64,000 bases of DNA from contig NZ_CP034783.1 of NCBI RefSeq assembly GCF_006094435.1, positions 2,259,001-2,323,000 on the forward strand, written 5' to 3'. Source of the stretch: Pseudomonas sp. MPC6. Its GTDB lineage: Bacteria; Pseudomonadota; Gammaproteobacteria; Pseudomonadales; Pseudomonadaceae. The notes beneath the pieces are model-generated. The model searched no databases. It saw nothing but the letters and a program-made list of their open reading frames with translations, and had not been told where the DNA came from. The translations under genes and the position numbers were made by a program. The first letter of the stretch is position 1, and the number at the start of each line of letters is the position of its first letter. Positions 51,056 to 59,094 of the stretch are shown here, piece after piece.

Positions 51056-52390
51056 TCAAGCCTGGCTGAATTGGGCGTCAGGTTGCTGTTTGGCTTCAGG
51101 TCGCAGTAGCAGCAACACGGCTGCGGCGATGACGAAAACCACGGCAAACACCCCATACAGATGCAGTGGCTGCCAGCCGCTATCGAGCAACAGGCCGGCC
51201 ATGGTCGGCGAAAGAATCGCGCCGATCCGCCCGATACCGATGCCCCAACCGACGCCTGTTGCTCGTACCGAAGCGTCATAGACAATCGGCGACAGCGCGT
51301 ACAAGCCCGCCACGCAGCCATTGGCAAACAGCCCGATCAACAGGCCCAGTCCGAGGGCCATGGATACCGATGAAGCCGAGTCAACGAACAGGACCAGCAA
51401 ACCTGCCGTAACCAGCATGAACAGCGACAGCACACGGGTCAGACGCCAGCGCGAGGCCATGGCGCCAATCAGGGCCGCGCCGAAAATACCGCCGACGCTC
51501 AGCAACACACCGCCACTGATCCCTTGCTGTGCCGATAGCCCTGCCGATACCAGCAGCTTCGGCGTCCAGCTCATCACGAAGTAGAAGCCGAACATCACCA
51601 GGAAGAACAGTAGCCAGATCAGCAGGGTCGTGCGCCGTGACGCCGGTGAGAGCAACTGCGCCAAGCGCCCGCGGCCTGAAGTCGGTGCCGAGAGGGCGGC
51701 GGGCAGCTCGCGCAGTGGCGGCTGACCGAGGCGGGCGGCCAGGCGATTGATGCGTGCCAAGGCGTTGTCGGGGCGGCGGGCTATCAGAAAGTCCAGCGAC
51801 TCGGGCAAATACATCAGCACCAGTGGAATCACCGCCAGGGTTACGGCACCACCGAATATGAATACCGAGCGCCAGCCAAAGTGCGTTAACAACCACACTG
51901 ACAGCAGGCCACCGAGGGTCGCACCCAAGGCATAACCGGTGGATTGCAGGCTCACCGCCAACCCACGCCAGCGTTTGTTGGCGTATTCACTGGCAATCAC
52001 GTTGCTGCTGGCCAGGATCCCGCCGATTCCCAAGCCGGTCAGCCCACGCAGCAGCGCCAGTTGCAATGGCGACTGGCTCAGTGCCGACAACAGCATGCCG
52101 GCCCCTGAGAGCAGCAGGCAAAACAGAATCAATGGTCGACGACCAAAGCGGTCCGCCCACGGTGCAATAAACAGAGAGCCTGCCGCCATGCCAAACAACC
52201 CGGCACTTAACAACAGCCCGATCTGCGCGCCGTTCAGGCCCCATTCGGCAGATACCGAGGAGGCCGTGAAGGCCATCACCAGCACGTCGAACCCATCGAT
52301 CATGTTCAGGACAATACAGATACCCACGGCCAACCACTGGAACGAAGCCATCGGCCGTTCATCTACTACGTTCTTGAGCGCGACAGTCAT
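51056..52390 (-). CDS. vanK: MFS aromatic acid:H+ symporter, VanK/PcaK type
   Basis: This 444-residue inner-membrane protein has 12 predicted hydrophobic segments. TM1 NMIDGFDVLVMAF has the Asp residues characteristic of the aromatic acid:H+ symporters. The signature loop PWADRFGRRPLIL lies between TM2 and TM3. It is probably a vanillate/protocatechuate importer, under VanR. I take the ATG at 52390, preceded by AAGGGG, because it starts the conserved N-terminus. It overlaps by 4 bp a 34-codon leader ORF (52387-52491) in another frame, so translation may be coupled. Confidence 0.88.
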   Translation of the reverse strand: MTVALKNVVDERPMASFQWLAVGICIVLNMIDGFDVLVMAFTASSVSAEWGLNGAQIGLLLSAGLFGMAAGSLFIAPWADRFGRRPLILFCLLLSGAGMLLSALSQSPLQLALLRGLTGLGIGGILASSNVIASEYANKRWRGLAVSLQSTGYALGATLGGLLSVWLLTHFGWRSVFIFGGAVTLAVIPLVLMYLPESLDFLIARRPDNALARINRLAARLGQPPLRELPAALSAPTSGRGRLAQLLSPASRRTTLLIWLLFFLVMFGFYFVMSWTPKLLVSAGLSAQQGISGGVLLSVGGIFGAALIGAMASRWRLTRVLSLFMLVTAGLLVLFVDSASSVSMALGLGLLIGLFANGCVAGLYALSPIVYDASVRATGVGWGIGIGRIGAILSPTMAGLLLDSGWQPLHLYGVFAVVFVIAAAVLLLLRPEAKQQPDAQFSQA

Positions 52391-52491
52391 AGCTGCTGCC
52401 CCTTGAGACGAGGTTGCGTACAGGTAAAACGAGAAAGGCACACGAAGGTGGGTACAAGCCAAGACTTGAGCCCGATTGAGAAGTCACTCAT
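52387..52491 (-). CDS. Small leader ORF (34 codons) translationally coupled to vanK
   Basis: ATG at 52491 is preceded by AACAAGGGTGTCGTG (AAGGG about 7 nt away). The 34-residue product (MSDFSIGLKSWLVPTF then VCLSRFT…) ends at TGA 52387-52389, which overlaps the vanK ATG as ATGA. An AATAACAA motif sits directly on its ribosome-binding site. The layout resembles leader peptides through which Crc/Hfq controls a downstream gene without binding it directly. No similarity is known to me; it could also be chance. Confidence 0.5.
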   Translation of the reverse strand: MSDFSIGLKSWLVPTFVCLSRFTCTQPRLKGQQL

Positions 52492-52501
52492 CACGACACC
52501 C

Positions 52502-52509
52502 TTGTTATT
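52502..52509 (-). promoter_or_regulatory. Crc/Hfq CA motif on the vanK leader ORF ribosome-binding site
   Basis: On the minus strand AATAACAA is followed directly by GGG, so Hfq/Crc binding would mask the Shine-Dalgarno sequence of the leader ORF and, by coupling, vanK. Confidence 0.55.
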
Positions 52510-52564
52510 TTTATGAGCGGGCAGGCGTTTTACCTGACACCGTGTGATGCCAGTCAATCGTTTT

Positions 52565-52574
52565 ATGGATCCAT
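52565..52574. promoter_or_regulatory. VanR operator upstream of the vanK-porin operon
   Basis: ATGGATCCAT is identical to the proximal vanA operator, 74 bp upstream of the leader ORF start. It implies VanR control of uptake together with vanAB. Confidence 0.65.
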
Positions 52575-52700
52575 TGAAAAGTGTTTGTTAGGGAGTTTTT
52601 ATCTGTTTTTCTATGTTTATTATTAAAAACCTTTAAAAACAAATACTTACGAAATATAAAAGTGTTCGTTTATCGAACGTATCGGCACTTTGTTTTCAAG

Positions 52701-52710
52701 GGATCCATTA
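52701..52710. promoter_or_regulatory. Imperfect VanR operator
   Basis: GGGATCCATT, one arm perfect and one mismatched, lies 126 bp further upstream of the site at 52565. It is possibly an auxiliary site. Confidence 0.4.
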
Positions 52711-52845
52711 GAGATGTATGAGGGGCTGATGTGGTAGATCCCGGGACATGCTTTGCGTTTTAAGCCGCAGCACCGCAGACCAGCGATATTCGCTCCAAGT
52801 CTTGGCGCAGGATCGATTCGAGACTTTGTAACTGCACGCGCCCAG

Positions 52846-52869
52846 TCCCAGTGCACGCTGGCACTGGGA
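52846..52869. terminator. Inverted repeat downstream of the MhpT-like gene
   Basis: TCCCAGTGC-ACGCTG-GCACTGGGA is a perfect 9-bp stem, 74 bp beyond the MhpT-like stop. A second stem (GGCGGTT…AACCGCC, 52876-52893) follows immediately. Neither has a clear T-run, so they may end or protect the leftward transcript. The rest of 52492-52942 is AT-rich promoter DNA with the VanR sites. Confidence 0.45.
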
Positions 52870-52942
52870 GAGGACGGCGGTTGTGAAACCGCCTCTTACT
52901 CGATTTGATTTCGCTAGATGGTTGAAAACTTCGCAGTGATGT

Positions 52943-54160
52943 TCAGTTGGCGGTATTCAGTGGTGCTTCAGTGGTCGAACTGGATCGGGCGATCACGGTG
53001 ATGATCGACAAGGCGGCGATCACCAGCCCGGGTGAAGTCGCCAGCAGCACGCCAGTAGTGCCGGCACCGGCGGCAAGGATCTGCCCGGCGGCCAAGGGGC
53101 CTGCCACTGAGCCCAGGCGACCGATGGCCACGGCCGCGCCGACGCCGGTGGCGCGCACTGCGGTCGGGTAGGACGGTGGCGCCAGGGCGTAGAGCACCAG
53201 TTGCGCAGCCATGACGAAAAGCCCGGCGGCAAACCCGGCGATCGACATTGGCACGATTCCGATAGACAGGCCGACCCCGGCCAGCGCCGCCAGCAACCCG
53301 GCATACACGAACAGCACGACCTTGAGGCCGTTGCAACGGTCCAGAAGCAGGCCGCCGAGCAGCGAGCCGAGGGCGCCACCGATGTTGAACAGCATCTGGA
53401 TCATGCCCGCCTGGGGTTTGCTGAAGCCCTGTTCCAGCAGTAATGAAGGGAGCCAGTTGAGCAGCATGTACATCACGGTCAAGGTGAAGAAATAGCTCAT
53501 CCACAAGGCCAGGGTGTTACGTGTTCGGCCTGCGCCGAACAGCGCCTGTGCGGTGGACGGCCGTGGGCTGCCAGTTGTTGAATGTTGCTGGCGGAAGGCA
53601 GTGGACTCGGGCAGCAGCAGGGCCATCAGCGGTACAACCAGCAAGGGCACCAGGCCGCCGATGATGAAGGTGGTTTGCCAGTGCTCACTGGAAAACATCG
53701 CCACCACCGCCGCGAGCGCGCCGCCCAGGGGCACGCCGCAGTACATGACACTGATGGCGGTGCCGCGGTTGCGTTCGCTCACGGCCTCGGCGCACAACGC
53801 TATCAGGTTGGGCAAGGCGGCACCTAGGCCCAAACCGGTCATGAAGCGCACCAGCAACAGGCTGGAGTAGCTCTCGACATAGGCAGTGCAAAGGGAAAAC
53901 AGGCCGAACAGCAGCACTGCACCGACGAGGATTTTCTTGCGGCCGATGCGATCGGCGACCCAGCCGCCAAAGAACGCCCCAGGCAGCAGGCCGATGATCC
54001 CGGCGCTGAACACCCAACCCATCATCTTCGGGTCCAGGGCAAAACTCTGGCGCAGCCCGGCGGCAGCGGTGCCGGCGGCCTGCAGATCGAAACCCTCGAT
54101 CAGCGCAACGATAAAGCACAAAGCGATTGTCAGCGTCGAACGACGCGATGGGCTGTCCAT
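52943..54160 (-). CDS. MFS transporter, MhpT/HcaT-like aromatic acid permease
   Basis: This 405-residue inner-membrane protein has about 12 hydrophobic segments. The opening (TIALCFIVALIEGFDLQAAG) and the loop GGWVADRIGRKKILVGA closely resemble 3-phenylpropionate/hydroxyphenylpropionate permeases. I start it at the ATG at 54160, where the conserved N-terminus begins after a TGAGG ribosome-binding site; the frame is open further upstream without a plausible start. It is probably a hydroxycinnamate (ferulate/coumarate) importer for the operon to its right, given its place next to an OprD gene and the MarR repressor. Confidence 0.85.
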   Translation of the reverse strand: MDSPSRRSTLTIALCFIVALIEGFDLQAAGTAAAGLRQSFALDPKMMGWVFSAGIIGLLPGAFFGGWVADRIGRKKILVGAVLLFGLFSLCTAYVESYSSLLLVRFMTGLGLGAALPNLIALCAEAVSERNRGTAISVMYCGVPLGGALAAVVAMFSSEHWQTTFIIGGLVPLLVVPLMALLLPESTAFRQQHSTTGSPRPSTAQALFGAGRTRNTLALWMSYFFTLTVMYMLLNWLPSLLLEQGFSKPQAGMIQMLFNIGGALGSLLGGLLLDRCNGLKVVLFVYAGLLAALAGVGLSIGIVPMSIAGFAAGLFVMAAQLVLYALAPPSYPTAVRATGVGAAVAIGRLGSVAGPLAAGQILAAGAGTTGVLLATSPGLVIAALSIITVIARSSSTTEAPLNTAN

Positions 54161-54174
54161 GGGTGAAACCTCAT

Positions 54175-54190
54175 TGTTGTTTTTGTTGTG
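54175..54190 (-). promoter_or_regulatory. Crc/Hfq CA motif before the MhpT-like gene
   Basis: On the minus strand ACAACAAAAACAACAA precedes TGAGG and the ATG; it contains a perfect AACAACAA ending just before the ribosome-binding site. Confidence 0.6.
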
Positions 54191-54465
54191 GAGTCGAGCC
54201 GTCCCATCGCACGGGGTACGCTGAAGGTGACGGCTGATCATTAAGATAACAAATATAACTAAAAAATGAACGACTCCATGAAAATCACAAAAAACAACAA
54301 ATATCCTATATAAATCAATAATTAATGTAGCGATGATCAAGCTTGCTAGAAAATAGATAATAATATTAATGTTCGATTATCGGTCATTTACCGTTGACAG
54401 GTGTCATTGTCTGTTTCCATTCTCTGTTCGCGAAGCCGGCAGCAATGCGCTCCCCCGGCAGCACA

Positions 54466-54476
54466 AACAACAATAA
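54466..54476 (+). promoter_or_regulatory. Crc/Hfq CA motif before the OprD gene
   Basis: AACAACAATAA holds two overlapping perfect AAYAAYAA motifs, about 16 nt upstream of the ATG, in the same arrangement as before the sugar porin at 9982. Confidence 0.6.
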
Positions 54477-54491
54477 AAATGGAAATCGAAC

Positions 54492-55814
54492 ATGCCAAAT
54501 CTCCCCACGCACGACGTTGCGACGGCGTCAGCCACCTGTGTGCCCGGTATCAACCGAGGGTTGGTCCTGGCGCTGCTCGGTTTAAGCGTTCTGCCCACCC
54601 AGCTTCTAGCCGCAGGTTTTATCGAAGACAGCCATGGCACCTTGACCCTGCGTAATTACTACCTGGACCGCCAATACAAGGACGATGGCGCCAAGACCGC
54701 CGCCCAGGAGTGGGCCCAGGGTTTCATCATGAACATGGAGTCTGGGTTTACCGAAGGGCCCCTGGGTTTTGGACTGGACGTTCGCGGGCTGTTGGGGGTC
54801 AAGCTCGACTCCGCGCCGGATCGCAGCGGCACTGAGTTGTTGCCGGTGTCGGCCAGCGACAATCGGGCGGCGGATGAGTATTCGCGCCTGGCCCCGACCG
54901 CCAAGCTGCGTTTTGCCCAAACCACGGTGAAGTCCGGGGATGTGTCGATCTTCCTGCCGTTTGCGTTTGCCAGCCCCTCGCGACTGTTGCCACAAACCTT
55001 TCGCGGTACCACCCTCAGCTCCAGGGACATCGATGGCCTGACGCTGAACACCGGATACATCGATCGCATCGACAAGCGCAATTCCACGAACTATGAGGCG
55101 ATGACCATCGCTTCGCCCAACCGGCGCTTCAACGCCACTGCCACGACCTCGCACATGGCTTACCTGGGGGGCGATTATCAGGTCAACAAGACGCTGAGCC
55201 TGCGTGCCTACCACGCCGAGGTGACCGACTTGTACCAACAGGACACCTTTGCCTTGCTGCACGACCTGCCGCTGGGCGGGGGAGTATTGACCAGCGACCT
55301 GCGCAGTTTTTTCAGTCGCGAGGATGGCAGCGCCAAGGGCGGTGAAGTGGATAACCGCAACATCTCGGGGCTGTTCAGCTACCGTTACGGCGGACACAAG
55401 CTGGGCATCGGCTATATGCATTCCAATGGCGACTCGGCGACGCCCTACATCTCCGGGACAGAGTTGATGGGCATGAGTGAGCTGACCATGGCTTCGGACT
55501 TTCTCAATGCCAAGGAGCGCACGTGGCAGGCCATCTATGACTATGACTTCGTGGCGGTCGGAGTGCCCGGGTTGAGGGGCCGGTTGCGTTATCTGCGCGG
55601 TGACCATATCGAGCTGGCAGCCTTCAACGCCGAGGACCGCAAGGAGCGCGAGTTCCAGATGGAGCTGGGCTACGTGGTGCAGAGCGGTCCGCTGAAAAAC
55701 GTCGCACTGGTGGCGCGCAAGGCGATCTACCGCAATGATTTCCCGACTGGCGCTGCATTTCGCGATGAAAACCAGACCCGCTTCCTGGTGACCTACACCT
55801 TGCCGATCTGGTAA
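54492..55814 (+). CDS. OprD-family outer-membrane porin (ferulate side)
   Basis: This 440-residue acid porin has a longer N-terminus than its paralogues, with a signal sequence ending near VLPTQLLAA-G. The mature start FIEDSHGTLTLRNYYLDRQY has the family RNYY segment; EWAQGFIMNMESGFT and the C-terminal TYTLPIW follow the OprD pattern. It is divergent from the MhpT-like permease, and the pair would move hydroxycinnamates across both membranes. Confidence 0.9.
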   Translation: MPNLPTHDVATASATCVPGINRGLVLALLGLSVLPTQLLAAGFIEDSHGTLTLRNYYLDRQYKDDGAKTAAQEWAQGFIMNMESGFTEGPLGFGLDVRGLLGVKLDSAPDRSGTELLPVSASDNRAADEYSRLAPTAKLRFAQTTVKSGDVSIFLPFAFASPSRLLPQTFRGTTLSSRDIDGLTLNTGYIDRIDKRNSTNYEAMTIASPNRRFNATATTSHMAYLGGDYQVNKTLSLRAYHAEVTDLYQQDTFALLHDLPLGGGVLTSDLRSFFSREDGSAKGGEVDNRNISGLFSYRYGGHKLGIGYMHSNGDSATPYISGTELMGMSELTMASDFLNAKERTWQAIYDYDFVAVGVPGLRGRLRYLRGDHIELAAFNAEDRKEREFQMELGYVVQSGPLKNVALVARKAIYRNDFPTGAAFRDENQTRFLVTYTLPIW

Positions 55815-55835
55815 CTGCCTGCAGGCTTCTCACCG

Positions 55836-55856
55836 GCACGCCCCTTGGGGGCGTGC
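55836..55856. terminator. Bidirectional hairpin between convergent OprD and marR genes
   Basis: GCACGCCCC-TTG-GGGGCGTGC is a 9-bp perfect stem in the 43-bp gap between convergent stops. It has no T-run, but its position fits a shared terminator. Confidence 0.6.
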
Positions 55857-55857
55857 G

Positions 55858-56346
55858 TCACTCCTGATAAATCTTCTTCAGCAGGCGCAGCAGCTCTTCG
55901 CGTTCCTGGCTGTCCAGTGCCGCGGTGGCGTCCAGGTCGCTTTGCGCGGCGATCTGGTTCAGTTCCTTGAGCAGGGTCTCGCCAGTCTTGCTGAGGAAGA
56001 TCCCGTAAGAGCGCTTGTCCGGCTTGCACCGCACGCGCACCGCCAGCGCACGGCTTTCCAGTTTATTGAGCAGCGGCACCACTTGGGGCGGCTCGATGGT
56101 CAGTGCCCGGGCCAGATCGGCCTGCATCAGGCCGGGGTTCTGATGGATGATCGCCAGGGCGGAGAACTGTGCGGGTCGCAGATCATGGGCCGAAAGGCGG
56201 CCAATCAGGTTCTGGAACAGTTTGAGTTGTGCGCGGCGCATGGCGTAGCCGATCAGGTCGTTCAACGCCGAATCCAGGGGTGCCTGCATCTCGGCGTTGG
56301 TCGACGGTGCCTCGATCGACTCGGCGAGGGGGGAGGGCTTGGCCAT
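55858..56346 (-). CDS. MarR-family repressor of the hydroxycinnamate operon
   Basis: This 162-residue winged-helix regulator has a MarR core (about 35-140) with AQFSALAIIHQNPGLMQADLARAL as recognition region and the wing RSYGIFLSKTGE. I use the ATG at 56346 (AGGA about 10 nt upstream); a TTG-start extension adds 11 residues without a better site. Divergent from ech, it should bind the inverted repeat at 56486-56504. Related MarR proteins (FerR/CouR/HcaR type) release DNA on binding feruloyl- or coumaroyl-CoA. Confidence 0.85.
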   Translation of the reverse strand: MAKPSPLAESIEAPSTNAEMQAPLDSALNDLIGYAMRRAQLKLFQNLIGRLSAHDLRPAQFSALAIIHQNPGLMQADLARALTIEPPQVVPLLNKLESRALAVRVRCKPDKRSYGIFLSKTGETLLKELNQIAAQSDLDATAALDSQEREELLRLLKKIYQE

Positions 56347-56485
56347 TGCGGATGAGTCCTGAGGATTTGAGGTTAACAAGGCTATCTATTTTGCCGGCGT
56401 TGCCCGGTGATTGCTATGGCCAATATCCATTGGCGTTCGAACAGTGGGCGCCTTCAGTGTGTTGGAAACCGGTTAATTTTATTAA

Positions 56486-56521
56486 TAGTTAATTGACATA
56501 ACTAATTTGCCGGTTTAATTT
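56486..56521 (+). promoter_or_regulatory. ech promoter with embedded MarR-type operator
   Basis: The inverted repeat TAGTTA-ATTGACA-TAACTA (56486-56504) contains the -35 hexamer TTGACA (56493-56498) at its centre. A weak -10, TAATTT (56516-56521), follows after 17 bp. A repressor on the repeat would cover the -35. The wider region is AT-rich and partly symmetrical, with GGAAACCGG on one side and CCGGTTTAATTTCC on the other. Confidence 0.65.
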
Positions 56522-56558
56522 CCAGTCATCTTCAAACCAAGAACAAGAGAGCATCGTC

Positions 56559-57389
56559 ATGAGCAATTACGAAGGTCGCTGGACAACGGTCAAAGTGGAA
56601 ATCGAGGAAGGCATCGCGTGGGTCATCCTCAACCGCCCGGAAAAACGCAACGCCATGAGCCCGACCCTGAACCGCGAGATGATCGATGTTCTGGAAACCC
56701 TGGAGCAGGATCCGGACGCCGGTGTGCTGGTGCTGACCGGTGCGGGCGAAGCCTGGACTGCAGGGATGGATCTCAAGGAGTACTTCCGCGAAGTGGACGC
56801 TGGCCCGGAGATCCTCCAGGAAAAAATCCGCCGTGAAGCCTCGCAATGGCAATGGAAACTGTTGCGCATGTACGCCAAGCCGACCATTGCCATGGTCAAC
56901 GGCTGGTGCTTCGGCGGCGGCTTCAGCCCCTTGGTGGCCTGCGACCTGGCGATCTGCGCCGACGAAGCGACCTTCGGTCTTTCGGAGATCAACTGGGGGA
57001 TCCCGCCGGGCAACCTGGTCAGCAAGGCCATGGCCGACACCGTGGGCCATCGCCAGTCGCTGTACTACATCATGACCGGCAAGACCTTTGGCGGGCAGAA
57101 GGCCGCCGAGATGGGCCTGGTCAATGAAAGCGTACCCCTCGCGCAACTGCGTGAAGTCACTGTGGAGCTGGCGCGTAACCTGCTGGAGAAAAACCCGGTG
57201 GTACTGCGTGCGGCCAAGCATGGTTTCAAACGTTGCCGCGAACTGACGTGGGAGCAGAACGAGGATTACCTATACGCCAAGCTCGATCAGTCACGCCTGC
57301 TGGACACTGAAGGCGGCCGTGAGCAGGGCATGAAACAATTTCTCGACGACAAGAGCATCAAGCCGGGCCTGCAAGCGTACAAACGCTGA
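56559..57389 (+). CDS. ech: Hydroxycinnamoyl-CoA hydratase-lyase (enoyl-CoA hydratase/aldolase)
   Basis: This 276-residue crotonase-fold enzyme hydrates and cleaves feruloyl-/coumaroyl-CoA to vanillin or 4-hydroxybenzaldehyde plus acetyl-CoA. Landmarks of the HCHL group: GEAWTAGMDLKEYFRE (first oxyanion hole), NGWCFGGGFSPLVACD, and LSEINWGIPPGNLV with the catalytic Glu. Length and sequence match Pseudomonas Ech closely. It is the first gene of the operon ech-vdh-fcs-aat-acd. Confidence 0.95.
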   Translation: MSNYEGRWTTVKVEIEEGIAWVILNRPEKRNAMSPTLNREMIDVLETLEQDPDAGVLVLTGAGEAWTAGMDLKEYFREVDAGPEILQEKIRREASQWQWKLLRMYAKPTIAMVNGWCFGGGFSPLVACDLAICADEATFGLSEINWGIPPGNLVSKAMADTVGHRQSLYYIMTGKTFGGQKAAEMGLVNESVPLAQLREVTVELARNLLEKNPVVLRAAKHGFKRCRELTWEQNEDYLYAKLDQSRLLDTEGGREQGMKQFLDDKSIKPGLQAYKR

Positions 57390-57497
57390 GGTGCCGCGCC
57401 AGGCAGCCGGGCGCATTCCGCTACTGGCGGATGCGCCTGGTGCTGCGGTTATATCGTTCTTATGTATTCCCGACAAAGACTATAAAGAGGAATCACC

Positions 57498-58946
57498 ATG
57501 CTGGACGTGCCCCTGCTGATTGGCGGCCAGTCGTGCCCCGCTCGCGACGGTCGAACCTTCGAACGCCGTAACCCGGTGACTGGCGAGTTGGTGTCGCGGG
57601 TCGCCGCCGCCACCCTGGAAGATGCCGACGCCGCAGTGGCCGCTGCGCAGAAGGCGTTTCCGGTCTGGGCCGCCCTGGCCCCCAATGAACGCCGGACCCG
57701 TTTGCTCAAGGCGGCCGAGCAATTGCAGGCACGCAGTGCCGAGTTCATCGAGGCGGCCGGCGAAACCGGCGCCATGGCCAACTGGTACGCGTTCAACGTG
57801 CGGCTGGCGGCCAACATGCTGCGTGAAGCGGCATCGATGACCACGCAGATCAATGGCGAAGTCATCCCCTCGGATGTGCCTGGCAGTTTCGCCATGGCCC
57901 TGCGCCAACCCTGCGGCGTCGTCTTGGGTATCGCACCCTGGAACGCCCCGGTGATTCTCGCCACCCGCGCTATCGCCATGCCATTGGCCTGCGGCAACAC
58001 CGTGGTGCTCAAGGCCTCCGAGCTCAGTCCTGCGGTGCATCGCCTGATCGGTCAGGTATTGCAAGACGCCGGCCTGGGCGATGGCGTGGTCAATGTCATC
58101 AGCAACGCACCTGAGGATGCCGCGGCGATTGTCGAACGGCTGATCGCCAACCCGGCGGTGCGCCGGGTCAATTTCACTGGATCGACCCATGTCGGACGCA
58201 TCGTCGGCGAACTCGCCGCGCGCCACCTCAAGCCGGCGTTGCTGGAACTGGGCGGAAAGGCACCGTTGCTGGTGCTCGACGATGCCGACCTGGACGCCGC
58301 GGTAGAGGCGGCCGCCTTTGGCGCCTATTTCAATCAGGGACAGATCTGCATGTCCACCGAGCGTCTGATCGTCGATGCCAAGGTTGCCGATGCCTTTGTC
58401 GACAAGTTGGCGGCCAAGGTCGCCACCCTGCGCGCAGGAGACCCCGCGGCTGAGGAGTCAGTGCTCGGTTCGCTGGTGGATGCAAGCGCCGGAACGCGCA
58501 TCAAGGGCCTGATCGACGATGCCCTTGCCAAGGGCGCGAAGCTGGTGGTCGGCGGGCAACTGGACGGCAGCATCTTGCAGCCGACCCTGCTCGATGGCGT
58601 CAACGCGAGCATGCGCCTGTACCGCGAGGAGTCGTTCGGGCCGGTGGCCGTGTTGCTGCGCGGTGAGGGGGATGAAGCACTTCTGCACTTGGCCAACGAC
58701 TCCGAGTTTGGTTTGTCGGCGGCGATTTTCAGCCGCGATAGCGGGCGTGCCCTGGCCTTGGCCCAACGGGTCGAGTCGGGCATCTGTCATATCAACGGCC
58801 CGACCGTGCACGACGAGGCGCAGATGCCCTTTGGCGGGGTCAAGTCCAGTGGCTACGGAAGTTTCGGTGGCAAGGCATCCATCGAGCACTTCACCCAGTT
58901 GCGTTGGGTCACCTTGCAGAATGGATCGCGGCACTACCCGATCTGA
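57498..58946 (+). CDS. vdh: Vanillin dehydrogenase
   Basis: This 482-residue aldehyde dehydrogenase oxidises vanillin to vanillate with NAD. The general base is Glu250 (LELGGKAPLL) and the nucleophile Cys284 (NQGQICMSTER). The coenzyme region GIAPWNAPVILATRAIAMPL and the C-terminal GGVKSSGYGSFGGKASIEHF are typical of Vdh. It comes 108 bp after ech. Its product feeds the vanAB-encoded demethylase 10 kb to the left. Confidence 0.93.
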   Translation: MLDVPLLIGGQSCPARDGRTFERRNPVTGELVSRVAAATLEDADAAVAAAQKAFPVWAALAPNERRTRLLKAAEQLQARSAEFIEAAGETGAMANWYAFNVRLAANMLREAASMTTQINGEVIPSDVPGSFAMALRQPCGVVLGIAPWNAPVILATRAIAMPLACGNTVVLKASELSPAVHRLIGQVLQDAGLGDGVVNVISNAPEDAAAIVERLIANPAVRRVNFTGSTHVGRIVGELAARHLKPALLELGGKAPLLVLDDADLDAAVEAAAFGAYFNQGQICMSTERLIVDAKVADAFVDKLAAKVATLRAGDPAAEESVLGSLVDASAGTRIKGLIDDALAKGAKLVVGGQLDGSILQPTLLDGVNASMRLYREESFGPVAVLLRGEGDEALLHLANDSEFGLSAAIFSRDSGRALALAQRVESGICHINGPTVHDEAQMPFGGVKSSGYGSFGGKASIEHFTQLRWVTLQNGSRHYPI

Positions 58947-58997
58947 ACTGGCGGGCATTGACTTCCCCGCAAGTCAATTGCCCGTGTGCAAGGCCGA

Positions 58998-59008
58998 AAT
59001 AACAATAA
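58998..59008 (+). promoter_or_regulatory. Crc/Hfq CA motif in the vdh-fcs gap
   Basis: AATAACAATAA contains two overlapping AAYAAYAA motifs, followed by CAAGG. It is about 86 nt upstream of the fcs start, thus not on its ribosome-binding site. A 9-codon mini-ORF (ATG at 59041) lies between the motif and fcs. Confidence 0.4.
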
Positions 59009-59094
59009 CAAGGCTGCAGCCAACGGCTGCCACGCTATCGATGAGTCACCTGTGTGTGGCTTGGGTTTAGCGTGCCTCGACGGAGAAGAAACAC

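Larger units (their letters stand above)
54161..54491. promoter_or_regulatory. Divergent AT-rich promoter region
   Basis: These 331 bp lie between the MhpT-like gene and the OprD gene. The middle (about 54240-54390) is strikingly AT-rich, with TATATAAATCAATAATTAATG and similar runs, in contrast to the GC-rich surroundings, and should hold both promoters. I see no clear operator matching VanR or the ech-type inverted repeat. Confidence 0.5.

Noticed and set aside
56347..56379. TTG-started longer form of the MarR-type repressor
   Set aside because: It adds 11 poorly conserved-looking residues and has no better ribosome-binding site than the ATG at 56346.
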